This document shows, piece after piece, positions 31,126 through 40,030 of a DNA stretch of 58,050 nucleotides. A model generated the notes under the pieces. It ran no database searches. It was not told the origin of the DNA and saw only the letters and a list, made by a program, of their open reading frames with translations. The stretch comes from Candidatus Poseidoniales archaeon (lineage in GTDB: Archaea > Thermoplasmatota > Poseidoniia > Poseidoniales > Poseidoniaceae), in NCBI GenBank assembly GCA_003602575.1, contig QQRY01000036.1, positions 1 to 58,050 of the forward strand, read 5' to 3'. Position 1 is the first letter of the stretch; every line of letters starts with the position of its first letter. The position numbers were made by a program, and so were the translations under genes.

Positions 31126-34100
31126 CTAAGCGGATTTACCGAACCAAATAGTCCATGAAGCATTCATTGAATTTTGTACCATAGACCATATTTTGTAAGT
31201 TGGCAGAATAAACAGCCAAACGACAAATGCATAAAACAAGTATAGAATTGGCATTGAGACAATTTCAGGCAATAAAATGACTACAGGAATCATTAGTAAT
31301 GCTCCGACAATGAATGTTATCGCCCCAATAACAGGGAATACGAATATCGAAAGAATAAACCAAACCATAGGCGCCTTTCCTGAAATTCTTGTTTCGTGCA
31401 TAGTCTGGGCTTCAAGTTGCCTAACCATTCCAACGAATTTGAATCCCCAAAATATGTTGAATAACGGTATTATGAAGAAAAGTAAATTCTTTGCCCCCCC
31501 AGGTCCTATGTTGGCGTGCCTCTTCATTTCGCCACCCCATTGGTACAAAGCGACTAAAGGATAAATCCCTAGAGTTAACGGAGTGAAAAGTAACCACTGC
31601 TTGAATGGAGAACGATGAGGTACTGGATTGAAACCTAAGGCACTTTGAACTTTGAAGCCTTTGGCCTTGGCGCTTGACAGTTTCTCGGAATAAATTATTT
31701 CGCGTTTAGCTCTAGATTTTGAGCCCATTTCCGCTAATGTAGGTTTGGCCCCTTGATAAATCACTCCAAGGAAAATAAGTGCGATTAAAACATACATTCC
31801 AGATTTTATATGCTCTTGTTGAATTCCAAGGCCAAATGCTCCTGCATAAGGCTCCCCAAGTACTGAGAATTCGATATTCTCTCTATCGATTACTCCGGTT
31901 TCGATTGGTTGTACAGACAGAGTGAAAGTGAAATTATCTTCAACCTCTGCCTCAAAGGAAGGTCTAACATTAACCTCTAAGCCGATAGAATCTCCAACAT
32001 CCAACCAGCAGGTTAGACCTTCTGAGTTAGACGAACAAGAGCCATTGGCATAATCCATAGATACCGTCCAACCCCTTAGGCCTTCAGGATTTAGAACAAT
32101 GAATTGTGTCCTTACATTTCCTTCATTGATCACATCGACATTAATTGTCTTCTTATCTGGATACTCTAGAGTATAATGGAGTTCTACATCGGATTGGAAT
32201 TGAATATTATAGATTGTCTGAACCTCTAAACTTACAGAAGTAAACCCTGAACGATCAGCAGAATTTGATTCACTTGTAACGACGATTTCTAATGCGCCGC
32301 CATCACCAGTTAATGCACCGGGATTTACTTCAATAATTAGTTGGAATAGTTGTCTGTATGCTCTGGCTTCCAGTTCAATTATTCCTGTATTCTCTTTTTC
32401 AATTTCAATTCCTTGTAGTGAATATGAGTGGATTAATTCGCCTTGTTCGTCAAGGTGATATGAATTGGTAGTGTAATTCCATAGGCCATAACCTGAAAGA
32501 ATCTTGAATTTTCCATCGATATCTACAACTTCGCCATCCAATAGTAGTTGCCGCGTAGCTAAGCCTTCTAATCCATTGATATCAAAGACTGCATTATCGT
32601 AATTTTCATCACCAGTATTTTCAACCCATAAATCAAATGTAATTTCGCCCTCAGGAGGTAAAATTATCGAAGTTACACGGTTATTGATAGAGACATCGGG
32701 TGTCTCTTCATCAAAGCGTACATCCATTGAATAATTTACATCTGAACGTATTGCTCTAAACTTTTCTAAACGTTTGTTGTCTGGTAAACCATCAAAATTT
32801 CCATCGGCTGTATTTGAATCTCCAAGATTTGTAATCTCAACATCAATATCTGTGAACTCCCAATTCTCAGTACCAACCTTAACCCTAACATTTAGAGTGA
32901 TAATTTCAGTCTCTCTAGCCCCGATATCGAACTGAGACTGTTGGTTACCTGATTCATCCATGAACCAAGTTTCCCAGTTTTCTGTATTTCTTTTGGTATA
33001 GAATCTAAAGGTATCTTCATTATTTCCTAAGTTCTCTACTGTAATTGGGAATAATAATATTGTATTTGAACGACCAGTTTGATTTTCACCTCGTTCAACA
33101 TCCATCCCATGTGTTTCTTTGACAGTTACTGAAAGAATCTTTGTCTGGTATGCTTGGCCGCCTCCATTTGGTAAAACAGAGAAAGTCAAATCCGTACTTT
33201 CTGTAGCAAACGCATCCTCTGGAACATAAACGGTGAAAGAGACTTCGGCCGATTTGCTTGAGCCATGCTTTGAACCAACGCTAACCGAAGACCTGTCTAG
33301 AGTGATGCTCCACCCTGATGGAGGAGATGAAACAGTGAGTCGAAGTGTATCTTCACCGTTACCAGTATTTGTGATTGTAACTTTTGAAGTTTGATTTTGA
33401 CCTGGTTCAATCGGCCCTAAACTCGAAGTTTGTAAACTGAGAGATGCACCGTAACTCTGCCCTAATACTACAGTAAATTGTTTGACACATTTTAGCGAGC
33501 CTCCGTCTTTTGCCTGGACTGTTATTTGAGTTTCAGAGCCTGCACTGCGAGAATCATCTGGTTGGACTTCCAAATCAAAGGATTTAGTCCCTGAACCGCT
33601 GTTATATGGCAGCAATCCACTTGAAGGACCATCGAATGTAACCCACTTGTTATTGCCTGAACCCGGGTCTCCAGTAATTGACATGGAAACAGACCAATCG
33701 CTATTTCCTTCGTTGCTTAGAGTTGCTGTCAAAGTACCAATATCTTCAGGCTGAAGGTTGAGAGTTGTTTTAGAAAGAGACATGGAACATTCTTTCAAAA
33801 CTGGAACTTCTAGTTCCATTTCCACAGTATCTGTCGCATTTTGTGCCGGATTAGACCCCGATACAGTACCGGTAACTTCCCAGCAGTAGTCATTAGCTTG
33901 CTGGCCTTCAGGAACTTCAACCTCTACTGTGACTTGCTCTGTCTCCTCAGGGTCGAGAGTCACTTGTGAATCGCTAAGCGTTACAGTTAGATCTTGAGGG
34001 TTGCTACAGCCAGAATCAGTTACTTCCTCTATGACTAGGTCAATTGATGATTGCTGGCCATTTTCTTGACCTGTATTTTCAACTGTAATGAAGTAAGTCA

Positions 34101-34668
34101 CCATATTAGAACCTCCTCCTAAGGTCTTTTTCTGTGTGTTTCTTTCTTCTACATTATCGAAATAAAGGTCAACACCAAACAGAGTACTACCTGAGCCATC
34201 ACCTGGGGTTGTTGTTACTGTTTCAGTTGAAGGTTCGGGAATTTCCGCACCAGGCGCCCCTATCACTGCTGTAATGGTTGCCGTGACTGTGGTATCACAG
34301 CCATTACCCTCTGGATCGACGGTTTGAGCAAGCGTGACGTTCATTGTGGTTTCTTCAGAAGAACCTGATTCTATCTGCCCCGGTATTTGCCCTATGGTTG
34401 TAGTATATCCATTACAATCCTCTCCTGGCTCATTTTGAGCCTGTAGATTTACAGTGACCGGATCAGAACCTGTATTGAAAATAACAACCGTATATTCTCC
34501 AGATTCACCAGGGTTGACTTCCATTGAGTTTGGAGACACGTTGAGAGAGATACTTCCGTCTGCTGCTACAGATGGAGCCATTAGCGGCACTATGGAAAAC
34601 AGCATGAGAATTATGAGAAAAATGGCGCCACGATGCGCAGAAACTCGGGGCTTTTCTCGGGGGTTCAT
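31126..34668 (-). CDS. Giant NEW3/CARDB-like repeat surface protein with DUF4234-like membrane end
   Basis: An 1180-residue exported protein. The signal peptide includes IFLIILMLFSIVPLMAPSVAA at about residues 17-40. Residues 40-930 are tandem Ig-like repeats, many with the pattern x-V-x-NTG-x-x-x-D-T-x-x-L and PP/PEG-W, as in NEW3/CARDB or APHP repeats. A membrane span lies at about 958-974. The C-terminal end (about 1018-1180) holds several more helices resembling a DUF4234-type module (WLLFTPLTLGIYPLVALYQW...). Start: ATG at 34668 is chosen because GGGGG lies three bases upstream; an in-frame TTG exists at 34695. The ATG lies in the centre of a perfect palindrome. It is the last gene of the exported-protein block. 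Function unknown. Confidence 0.72.
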   Translation of the reverse strand: MNPREKPRVSAHRGAIFLIILMLFSIVPLMAPSVAADGSISLNVSPNSMEVNPGESGEYTVVIFNTGSDPVTVNLQAQNEPGEDCNGYTTTIGQIPGQIESGSSEETTMNVTLAQTVDPEGNGCDTTVTATITAVIGAPGAEIPEPSTETVTTTPGDGSGSTLFGVDLYFDNVEERNTQKKTLGGGSNMVTYFITVENTGQENGQQSSIDLVIEEVTDSGCSNPQDLTVTLSDSQVTLDPEETEQVTVEVEVPEGQQANDYCWEVTGTVSGSNPAQNATDTVEMELEVPVLKECSMSLSKTTLNLQPEDIGTLTATLSNEGNSDWSVSMSITGDPGSGNNKWVTFDGPSSGLLPYNSGSGTKSFDLEVQPDDSRSAGSETQITVQAKDGGSLKCVKQFTVVLGQSYGASLSLQTSSLGPIEPGQNQTSKVTITNTGNGEDTLRLTVSSPPSGWSITLDRSSVSVGSKHGSSKSAEVSFTVYVPEDAFATESTDLTFSVLPNGGGQAYQTKILSVTVKETHGMDVERGENQTGRSNTILLFPITVENLGNNEDTFRFYTKRNTENWETWFMDESGNQQSQFDIGARETEIITLNVRVKVGTENWEFTDIDVEITNLGDSNTADGNFDGLPDNKRLEKFRAIRSDVNYSMDVRFDEETPDVSINNRVTSIILPPEGEITFDLWVENTGDENYDNAVFDINGLEGLATRQLLLDGEVVDIDGKFKILSGYGLWNYTTNSYHLDEQGELIHSYSLQGIEIEKENTGIIELEARAYRQLFQLIIEVNPGALTGDGGALEIVVTSESNSADRSGFTSVSLEVQTIYNIQFQSDVELHYTLEYPDKKTINVDVINEGNVRTQFIVLNPEGLRGWTVSMDYANGSCSSNSEGLTCWLDVGDSIGLEVNVRPSFEAEVEDNFTFTLSVQPIETGVIDRENIEFSVLGEPYAGAFGLGIQQEHIKSGMYVLIALIFLGVIYQGAKPTLAEMGSKSRAKREIIYSEKLSSAKAKGFKVQSALGFNPVPHRSPFKQWLLFTPLTLGIYPLVALYQWGGEMKRHANIGPGGAKNLLFFIIPLFNIFWGFKFVGMVRQLEAQTMHETRISGKAPMVWFILSIFVFPVIGAITFIVGALLMIPVVILLPEIVSMPILYLFYAFVVWLFILPTYKIWSMVQNSMNASWTIWFGKSA

Positions 34669-34677
34669 GAACCCCCG
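34658..34677. repeat. Perfect 20-bp palindrome centred on a start codon
   Basis: The arms are CGGGGG and CCCCCG, separated by TTCATGAA, which is itself palindromic; the ATG of the minus-strand surface-protein gene is in that loop. In RNA this could form a six-pair GC stem with the AUG in an eight-base loop and the ribosome-binding G-run in the stem. It could therefore tune translation, or act as a dimeric operator. Confidence 0.6.
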
Positions 34678-34737
34678 TGGAAGCCTTAGTATCAAAAGAC
34701 TATCCTAAGATGCTCAAAGGAATTCCAGTAAAAAAGG

Positions 34738-37700
34738 TCATCCTTCGATGAAATCAGATGTTGGTCCAGAGCAACTTACACACTTGTCAATGCTAGAGAT
34801 ACTACATGAATCGTTCCCGTCACCATGATATCTTGCACCACAAGCAGGGCAACCTAATACAGCCCCTTCGATTGGGTTTCGGCACGACCAGCAAATTGGC
34901 GGAGGAGAACTTTCTTGCTCACTTTTTGTTTCAACAATTGCCGGTTTAACGGCAAGTGGTGAAGGAATTGGTTGTGTGGTTGCTGCTGGCGCCAATGCAA
35001 CTGGAGATAAATTAGGAATAACTTTTGGAGGAGTAGTTGGTTTATTGAAAGTAGCCTGAGGGGCAATGTTGGGCATTGGAAGTGGTGCCACAAATCCTTG
35101 CTTTCTTGGCTTTAGTAAAGCTACACTTAGACCAATTATCACCAAAAGAACCACAACTAAAAGAGATGATGTGATAAGAGAAAGACCACCACTTGCTGAA
35201 TCTTTAGATTCGCCAGTAGATGATACATTAAACTGGAAACTACTTGTTTCTGAAATTTCTGTACTCTTAAATCCAAGTGAGATAGAAGAGAAACCTGGCT
35301 CATCCGCAGTAATTAAGAATTTTACATTCGCAGACTCGCCCACTTCTAAATCTAAAATATCTTCACCATCTATTACAACATCCCAATCATCTTCAGATGT
35401 CACCTCAATTCGATGATTGAAAGGAATATTGCCATTATTGGTCACCATTATTTGTATTAACTTCTCTTCATCAGTGTTGAACGTATTAGATGATAATCCC
35501 TGCCAAGAAACTTGTTCTAGACTTGCAATGTATAATGAAACTGTTTCAGAAAATTGAGCCCCATTACCAGTTAACTGAAGCGTAAATGAAGGTTCAGAAA
35601 ATGGTGCAGCCTCAGCATCGATATCGACAAAACAGGAAAGGTCAACCTGATCATCCATATTCAGGCTTGTAAGACCACTACACTGAACCGATAAATCATC
35701 ATCCTCTTGAATACTTAGAATTGGAGTCCATTCGATATCTGCTGAATTTCCTAATGTCCAATCAAACCTTAGCATTTGACCTGCAGGATGACTTCCAGAA
35801 CCAGAATAAGTAGAATATGTTGATGCATCAGAATAAGTCAGTCTACTAAATTGAAGTGTTGGCTTAGCAAATATCTGAACCACTAAATCATAAGTCGTAG
35901 AGAATCTTTCAGAACCATTGTCCATATTCACTGTTATCTGGCCACTCTTTGAGTTAGGTCCAGCATATAGAGATAGAATGTAAACTTTTGATTCCCCGAT
36001 ATCTAGATTAAATGGAGATACTCCTTGTGTAGTTTGAATTCCCTGAGGCAGAATAAAAGAAGGGAATAATCTAACATCGACATTGCCTTTGTTCTCGATA
36101 GTATATATCATCACGAATTCAGAATCAGGAATAATACTATTCAATTGTGAGTCGAGTGCGAATTCTACTGATTTGACAGACTCGACCTTGATAGGGATTT
36201 CAACTAACCAACTCTTAATCGGTGTAGTCCTGGAGAGGATGTTTACAGAAATTATTTTCTCAACACCCGCGTCTTGAACGATGTTAGGTGGTTGTACTGT
36301 GATGTTCATGGTTGAATATTGGTTGACATCGACCGGCCCAGTACTGGCAAACTTACCAATGGGCTCTCCTTGAGAAAATATAGCATCCCATCCAACAGGA
36401 GATTGAACTTGAAGGTCATATTCTAGATTGGAATTACCTAGATTTTGTATATATATCGGGAATGTGCTAGGTTCAATTGGATTGACTGGAATTATTTCAT
36501 AATCATACTCAACCAATATATTGGCAATTTCTAAAACTTCCATTTCTAAAATATACTGACTAGAAACGCCATTATCTGTGTCCGTTGCCTGTAATTGAAT
36601 CTGATAAGTTCCTTTAGCCGGAGTATCAGGGTGTATCATAGTCACACTTAGTGAATCGGATTCTTGTCCTTGAAGAGAAAAACTTGTAGTTGAAATTCCA
36701 ACGTACCAAGAGATACTTTCGCCCGTTTCAACCATACTAACTCCTTGTTTAGTGATTGTAGCATTAGTTGGAAGTAAACCTGTATTTGTCAAATTTACCT
36801 CCCAAGAAGTAGATGTCTGTAATGGATCATTCAATGTAATTATTCTTTGAGTAGAAGTCAGAGAAACTCCCGGAGTAGTAACTTCAACGATTACATCTTG
36901 CCGATTATTATTTTCTAAGGTCTCTTCAACGGCATTGGTTGGGTCTATTATGAACGATATTAATTTCTCACCTGCACTTTGAGGAGTCCAAGTCCAGTAT
37001 AGGTCTTTGACCGTGCCTCCACCAATATCCATATTTTTGGTTTCGACTACTACTCCGTCGACTTGTAACTCGACATCAAAGAAATCTGATTTCACATTAC
37101 CCGTATTTTCAATTCTTGAATTAAAATGAACTTCCTCTCCAACGCTAGGAATAGGAATATCAATGCCATAACCAGATTCTACAACCTCTATATCTGGAAG
37201 TAAATCATTAATTCCATGCCCCATTACAGCAAGTGAGAATGGTTGAGAACGACTGCCTCCATGATATGTGTCTTTGACCTTGACAGTCCATTGTCCTACA
37301 ATTGCAGAATCGATTAGAACCACTTCGACATTGTTGGTATTATCAGCACTGCCGCCTGTTGTCGAGCGACCATTAGCAAAATCATTACCAAGGTAGATGT
37401 TGCCATTCGGGTCAGTTACTTCAAGGTCAAAATTATTGACTAGTTGCTTATTAGAAAATGTTGATGCATATTCATCTGACCATGTCAATACTGCTTTGAA
37501 GGCATCATTTGCTATATCGATATCAAAATCATAGGATTTCGAATTTCCAGATGCTGATAATAAGGACCTATCGTCAACCCAAATACCTTGACCGTCTGCT
37601 GGAGCTAATGAATTTCTAATATTTATTCTACCCCACCCCTCGTCATTATTAGGGATATTTCTAGTGCCCATATCCTCTGCTCCAAGAATCAGTAATGCCT

Positions 37701-39372
37701 TTACTAGAGCTCCTTGAGGGGATTCTCTTAGGGCTATTTCTTCAAGATACTGTCTGATCATAGTAGAAGCCCCTGCTGCATTAGGGGTCGCCATTGAGGT
37801 CCCTGTATATTCAAGATACCAAGTGCTTTCCCAAGATGAACCGCCGGTATCTCCTGCCTCCTGCGCTTTACAAGAGCGAACATATCCGCCTGGTGCTAGA
37901 ACATCTGGTTTGATTCTTCCATCATCGACTGGCCCTCTTGAAGAACCTGACATGATTGTATCTGGAGCCCCTGAATAACGATTTTGATGCATCCCCACTG
38001 TTACGGAATTTTTGGCTGTACTTGGTGGACCTATGGTATCTGCATTAGGACCATCATTTCCTGCAGCGAACAGGATTGTCAAACCCTCTGCTCCATTGTA
38101 GTATCTATCGTAATAATTTGCTCTATCATCGACATCTTGACTCTCAGAAGTATACTCTCCGTATATGTTATTTCCACCGCTGCCCCAAGAATTAGTGTGT
38201 GTTCTTGCTCCTGCATTATATGCTGAATTCAATAAACCGTTGAGAGAAGGTGATTGGAAATTACCAGTATTATCGTTCTCCATGGCTTGGAAATATAAAT
38301 CAGCCTCGGGAGCAACTCCTGTATATCCACCACGGGTTCCATCGCCAAGAACTGTACAAGATACGTGTGTTCCATGTCCAGACCATTTATCGGCTGTTGA
38401 GCCATCATTGATCACGTCATAATTACCCACCACACGACTTCCAAAGTCTCCGTGGTCGTCATCTAATCCTGAATCTGCAACTGCAACGGTTTGATTCGCT
38501 CCATCGAGGTCCGTGGTGAAATAAATCTTCATTGTACCAGTTTTCATATGGCTACCTGCATTATTATTTTCGATAGTAAATTGAGGATTATATCTTAGCG
38601 AATGAATAGAGGGTTGTTGTACTAAAGCAATCAATTGGTCTGTTTTCAAATTCCCTTCATATCTTCCTTCGTCCCACTTGATAGCATCATCTAGAGAGAA
38701 TTCTATGACATCTGCAACATCTTGTTTCAAAGTATTTTGACTTGCGTCGGTAAATGATACTGCTTGTTGAGGGCCCATGTCTCCACGCCATCCTTGAATC
38801 CTCATTCTCTGGCCGATTAGAGATTGTTCCCCATCCTCAAGAAGCAGTACGTCTAAAATTTCTTCTTGTACAAGCATAGCTATTGGCACTGGATGGAAAC
38901 TAGAGACTGAATCAAGACTTTCAGCCTCTAATATGGCTGCGGGTGTACCTTGAATTATTAGTCCAGATGGATAGATAAATTCACGAATCTCCAAACCCTG
39001 AATCTCGTTTATTTGTTGACGGGCATCCAGCATATTGATGTTATTTGAAATCAAAAGTAATGATAAGTCGTGTCTCGCTTGCATCCAATCAACAGGAACT
39101 GGTCTACTTAGAGTCAATCCTGAATCATCGTAGACTCCCAATGTAGTACCGGCATAAACACTTCTTTGCTCTAATTCTATACTCTCATCAAATACCCCAA
39201 CAGCATTATGAAAAACGCCGTCTTCTAGGTCGAATTGAACCCATTCTACTTGTCCATATTCATCTTCTTCATTGAGAAAACTATCCTCTGGCGTGAGAAT
39301 CGAAGATATACTTTGCAAAACAAATAATGCCACAAGGAGAATTGCTCCCTTGCTAGCGCGAGTGCTTTGCAT
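34738..39372 (-). CDS. Subtilisin-like protease with beta repeats, TM and zinc ribbons
   Basis: A 1544-residue exported S8 family serine protease. A signal peptide covers residues 5-24. A propeptide-like region runs to about 285. The catalytic residues are Asp in VADSGLDDDHG (about 300), His in SGHGTHVS (about 334) and Ser in GTSMATPN (about 525). Behind the protease come a P/proprotein-type domain (about 590-700), many CARDB/NEW3-like repeats (about 720-1380), a membrane span at about 1394-1424 and a low-complexity Pro/Ala linker. The cytoplasmic tail has Cys pairs CWSC...CPAC (about 1494-1512) and further CxxxxxxxCxxC Cys near the end. The protease is therefore anchored with its catalytic domain outside and zinc ribbons inside. 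AGGGG precedes the ATG. Protease identity is secure; the substrate is unknown. Confidence 0.88.
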   Translation of the reverse strand: MQSTRASKGAILLVALFVLQSISSILTPEDSFLNEEDEYGQVEWVQFDLEDGVFHNAVGVFDESIELEQRSVYAGTTLGVYDDSGLTLSRPVPVDWMQARHDLSLLLISNNINMLDARQQINEIQGLEIREFIYPSGLIIQGTPAAILEAESLDSVSSFHPVPIAMLVQEEILDVLLLEDGEQSLIGQRMRIQGWRGDMGPQQAVSFTDASQNTLKQDVADVIEFSLDDAIKWDEGRYEGNLKTDQLIALVQQPSIHSLRYNPQFTIENNNAGSHMKTGTMKIYFTTDLDGANQTVAVADSGLDDDHGDFGSRVVGNYDVINDGSTADKWSGHGTHVSCTVLGDGTRGGYTGVAPEADLYFQAMENDNTGNFQSPSLNGLLNSAYNAGARTHTNSWGSGGNNIYGEYTSESQDVDDRANYYDRYYNGAEGLTILFAAGNDGPNADTIGPPSTAKNSVTVGMHQNRYSGAPDTIMSGSSRGPVDDGRIKPDVLAPGGYVRSCKAQEAGDTGGSSWESTWYLEYTGTSMATPNAAGASTMIRQYLEEIALRESPQGALVKALLILGAEDMGTRNIPNNDEGWGRINIRNSLAPADGQGIWVDDRSLLSASGNSKSYDFDIDIANDAFKAVLTWSDEYASTFSNKQLVNNFDLEVTDPNGNIYLGNDFANGRSTTGGSADNTNNVEVVLIDSAIVGQWTVKVKDTYHGGSRSQPFSLAVMGHGINDLLPDIEVVESGYGIDIPIPSVGEEVHFNSRIENTGNVKSDFFDVELQVDGVVVETKNMDIGGGTVKDLYWTWTPQSAGEKLISFIIDPTNAVEETLENNNRQDVIVEVTTPGVSLTSTQRIITLNDPLQTSTSWEVNLTNTGLLPTNATITKQGVSMVETGESISWYVGISTTSFSLQGQESDSLSVTMIHPDTPAKGTYQIQLQATDTDNGVSSQYILEMEVLEIANILVEYDYEIIPVNPIEPSTFPIYIQNLGNSNLEYDLQVQSPVGWDAIFSQGEPIGKFASTGPVDVNQYSTMNITVQPPNIVQDAGVEKIISVNILSRTTPIKSWLVEIPIKVESVKSVEFALDSQLNSIIPDSEFVMIYTIENKGNVDVRLFPSFILPQGIQTTQGVSPFNLDIGESKVYILSLYAGPNSKSGQITVNMDNGSERFSTTYDLVVQIFAKPTLQFSRLTYSDASTYSTYSGSGSHPAGQMLRFDWTLGNSADIEWTPILSIQEDDDLSVQCSGLTSLNMDDQVDLSCFVDIDAEAAPFSEPSFTLQLTGNGAQFSETVSLYIASLEQVSWQGLSSNTFNTDEEKLIQIMVTNNGNIPFNHRIEVTSEDDWDVVIDGEDILDLEVGESANVKFLITADEPGFSSISLGFKSTEISETSSFQFNVSSTGESKDSASGGLSLITSSLLVVVLLVIIGLSVALLKPRKQGFVAPLPMPNIAPQATFNKPTTPPKVIPNLSPVALAPAATTQPIPSPLAVKPAIVETKSEQESSPPPICWSCRNPIEGAVLGCPACGARYHGDGNDSCSISSIDKCVSCSGPTSDFIEG

Positions 39373-39432
39373 GTTTTCTGCCCCTACCTACACCGCTTTA
39401 TTGCTTCGGGTCTTTTGGACGCCAATTTTGAT

Positions 39433-40026
39433 TCAATCTCTATCCTTGAATTCTTCCCAAGCCCATTCTCCAACTTCATGAGTTTGAATTATTCTGTTGG
39501 ATTCGCCCTCATAGTCTGTCCATTGTAATTCGATTGCAATAACATATGAATCCCAAACGGTATATCCAAGTATCTGCATTTCTAAATCATCTCCTGCGAC
39601 AGATGAATGCGATGAAATTGATTCTACTTCAATACTCATAATTTGAATCACTTCTCCATCTAATGACTGGAATTTAACATCCATAGAAACATCGGTAATC
39701 TCCCTACTACCAGTATTGTGAATTTCAGACATTACAATATGGCCGCCTCTCTGAACATATAATGTCTCGACTGTAACTGAATCCCTTGGAATCACCCAAT
39801 ACCAACTACTGAATATAGCACCAAGCAAGAGAAGAAGGATTACTCCTGCTAAAGCCACTCTATTTGGAGTGACTTCTCTTTTTAGGTCTTGAACAATTCT
39901 TGCCGCATCCTTAGAAGCCTCCAAGATTGCCAATTCCTCTTGGCTCATGGTGGTTGATTGTATTGCATCCTCATGGACCAACATATCGCCCTCATCAGAA
40001 AAAATAATATCATCTTGGCCAATCAT
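39433..40026 (-). CDS. Single-span membrane protein of unknown function
   Basis: A 197-residue protein with an acidic N-terminal cytoplasmic part (about 1-55), one membrane helix (VALAGVILLLLLGAIFSSWYW, about 60-80) and an extracytoplasmic beta-type domain (about 85-190). That domain contains HNTGSREITDVSMDVKF, similar to single CARDB/FxLD-type domains. I do not recognise a family. The ATG at 40026 is chosen for its GGGGTGA site and because it lies four bases from the upstream stop; an alternative in-frame start runs into that gene. It probably accompanies the large exported protein encoded upstream. Confidence 0.65.
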   Translation of the reverse strand: MIGQDDIIFSDEGDMLVHEDAIQSTTMSQEELAILEASKDAARIVQDLKREVTPNRVALAGVILLLLLGAIFSSWYWVIPRDSVTVETLYVQRGGHIVMSEIHNTGSREITDVSMDVKFQSLDGEVIQIMSIEVESISSHSSVAGDDLEMQILGYTVWDSYVIAIELQWTDYEGESNRIIQTHEVGEWAWEEFKDRD

Positions 40027-40030
40027 TTTT

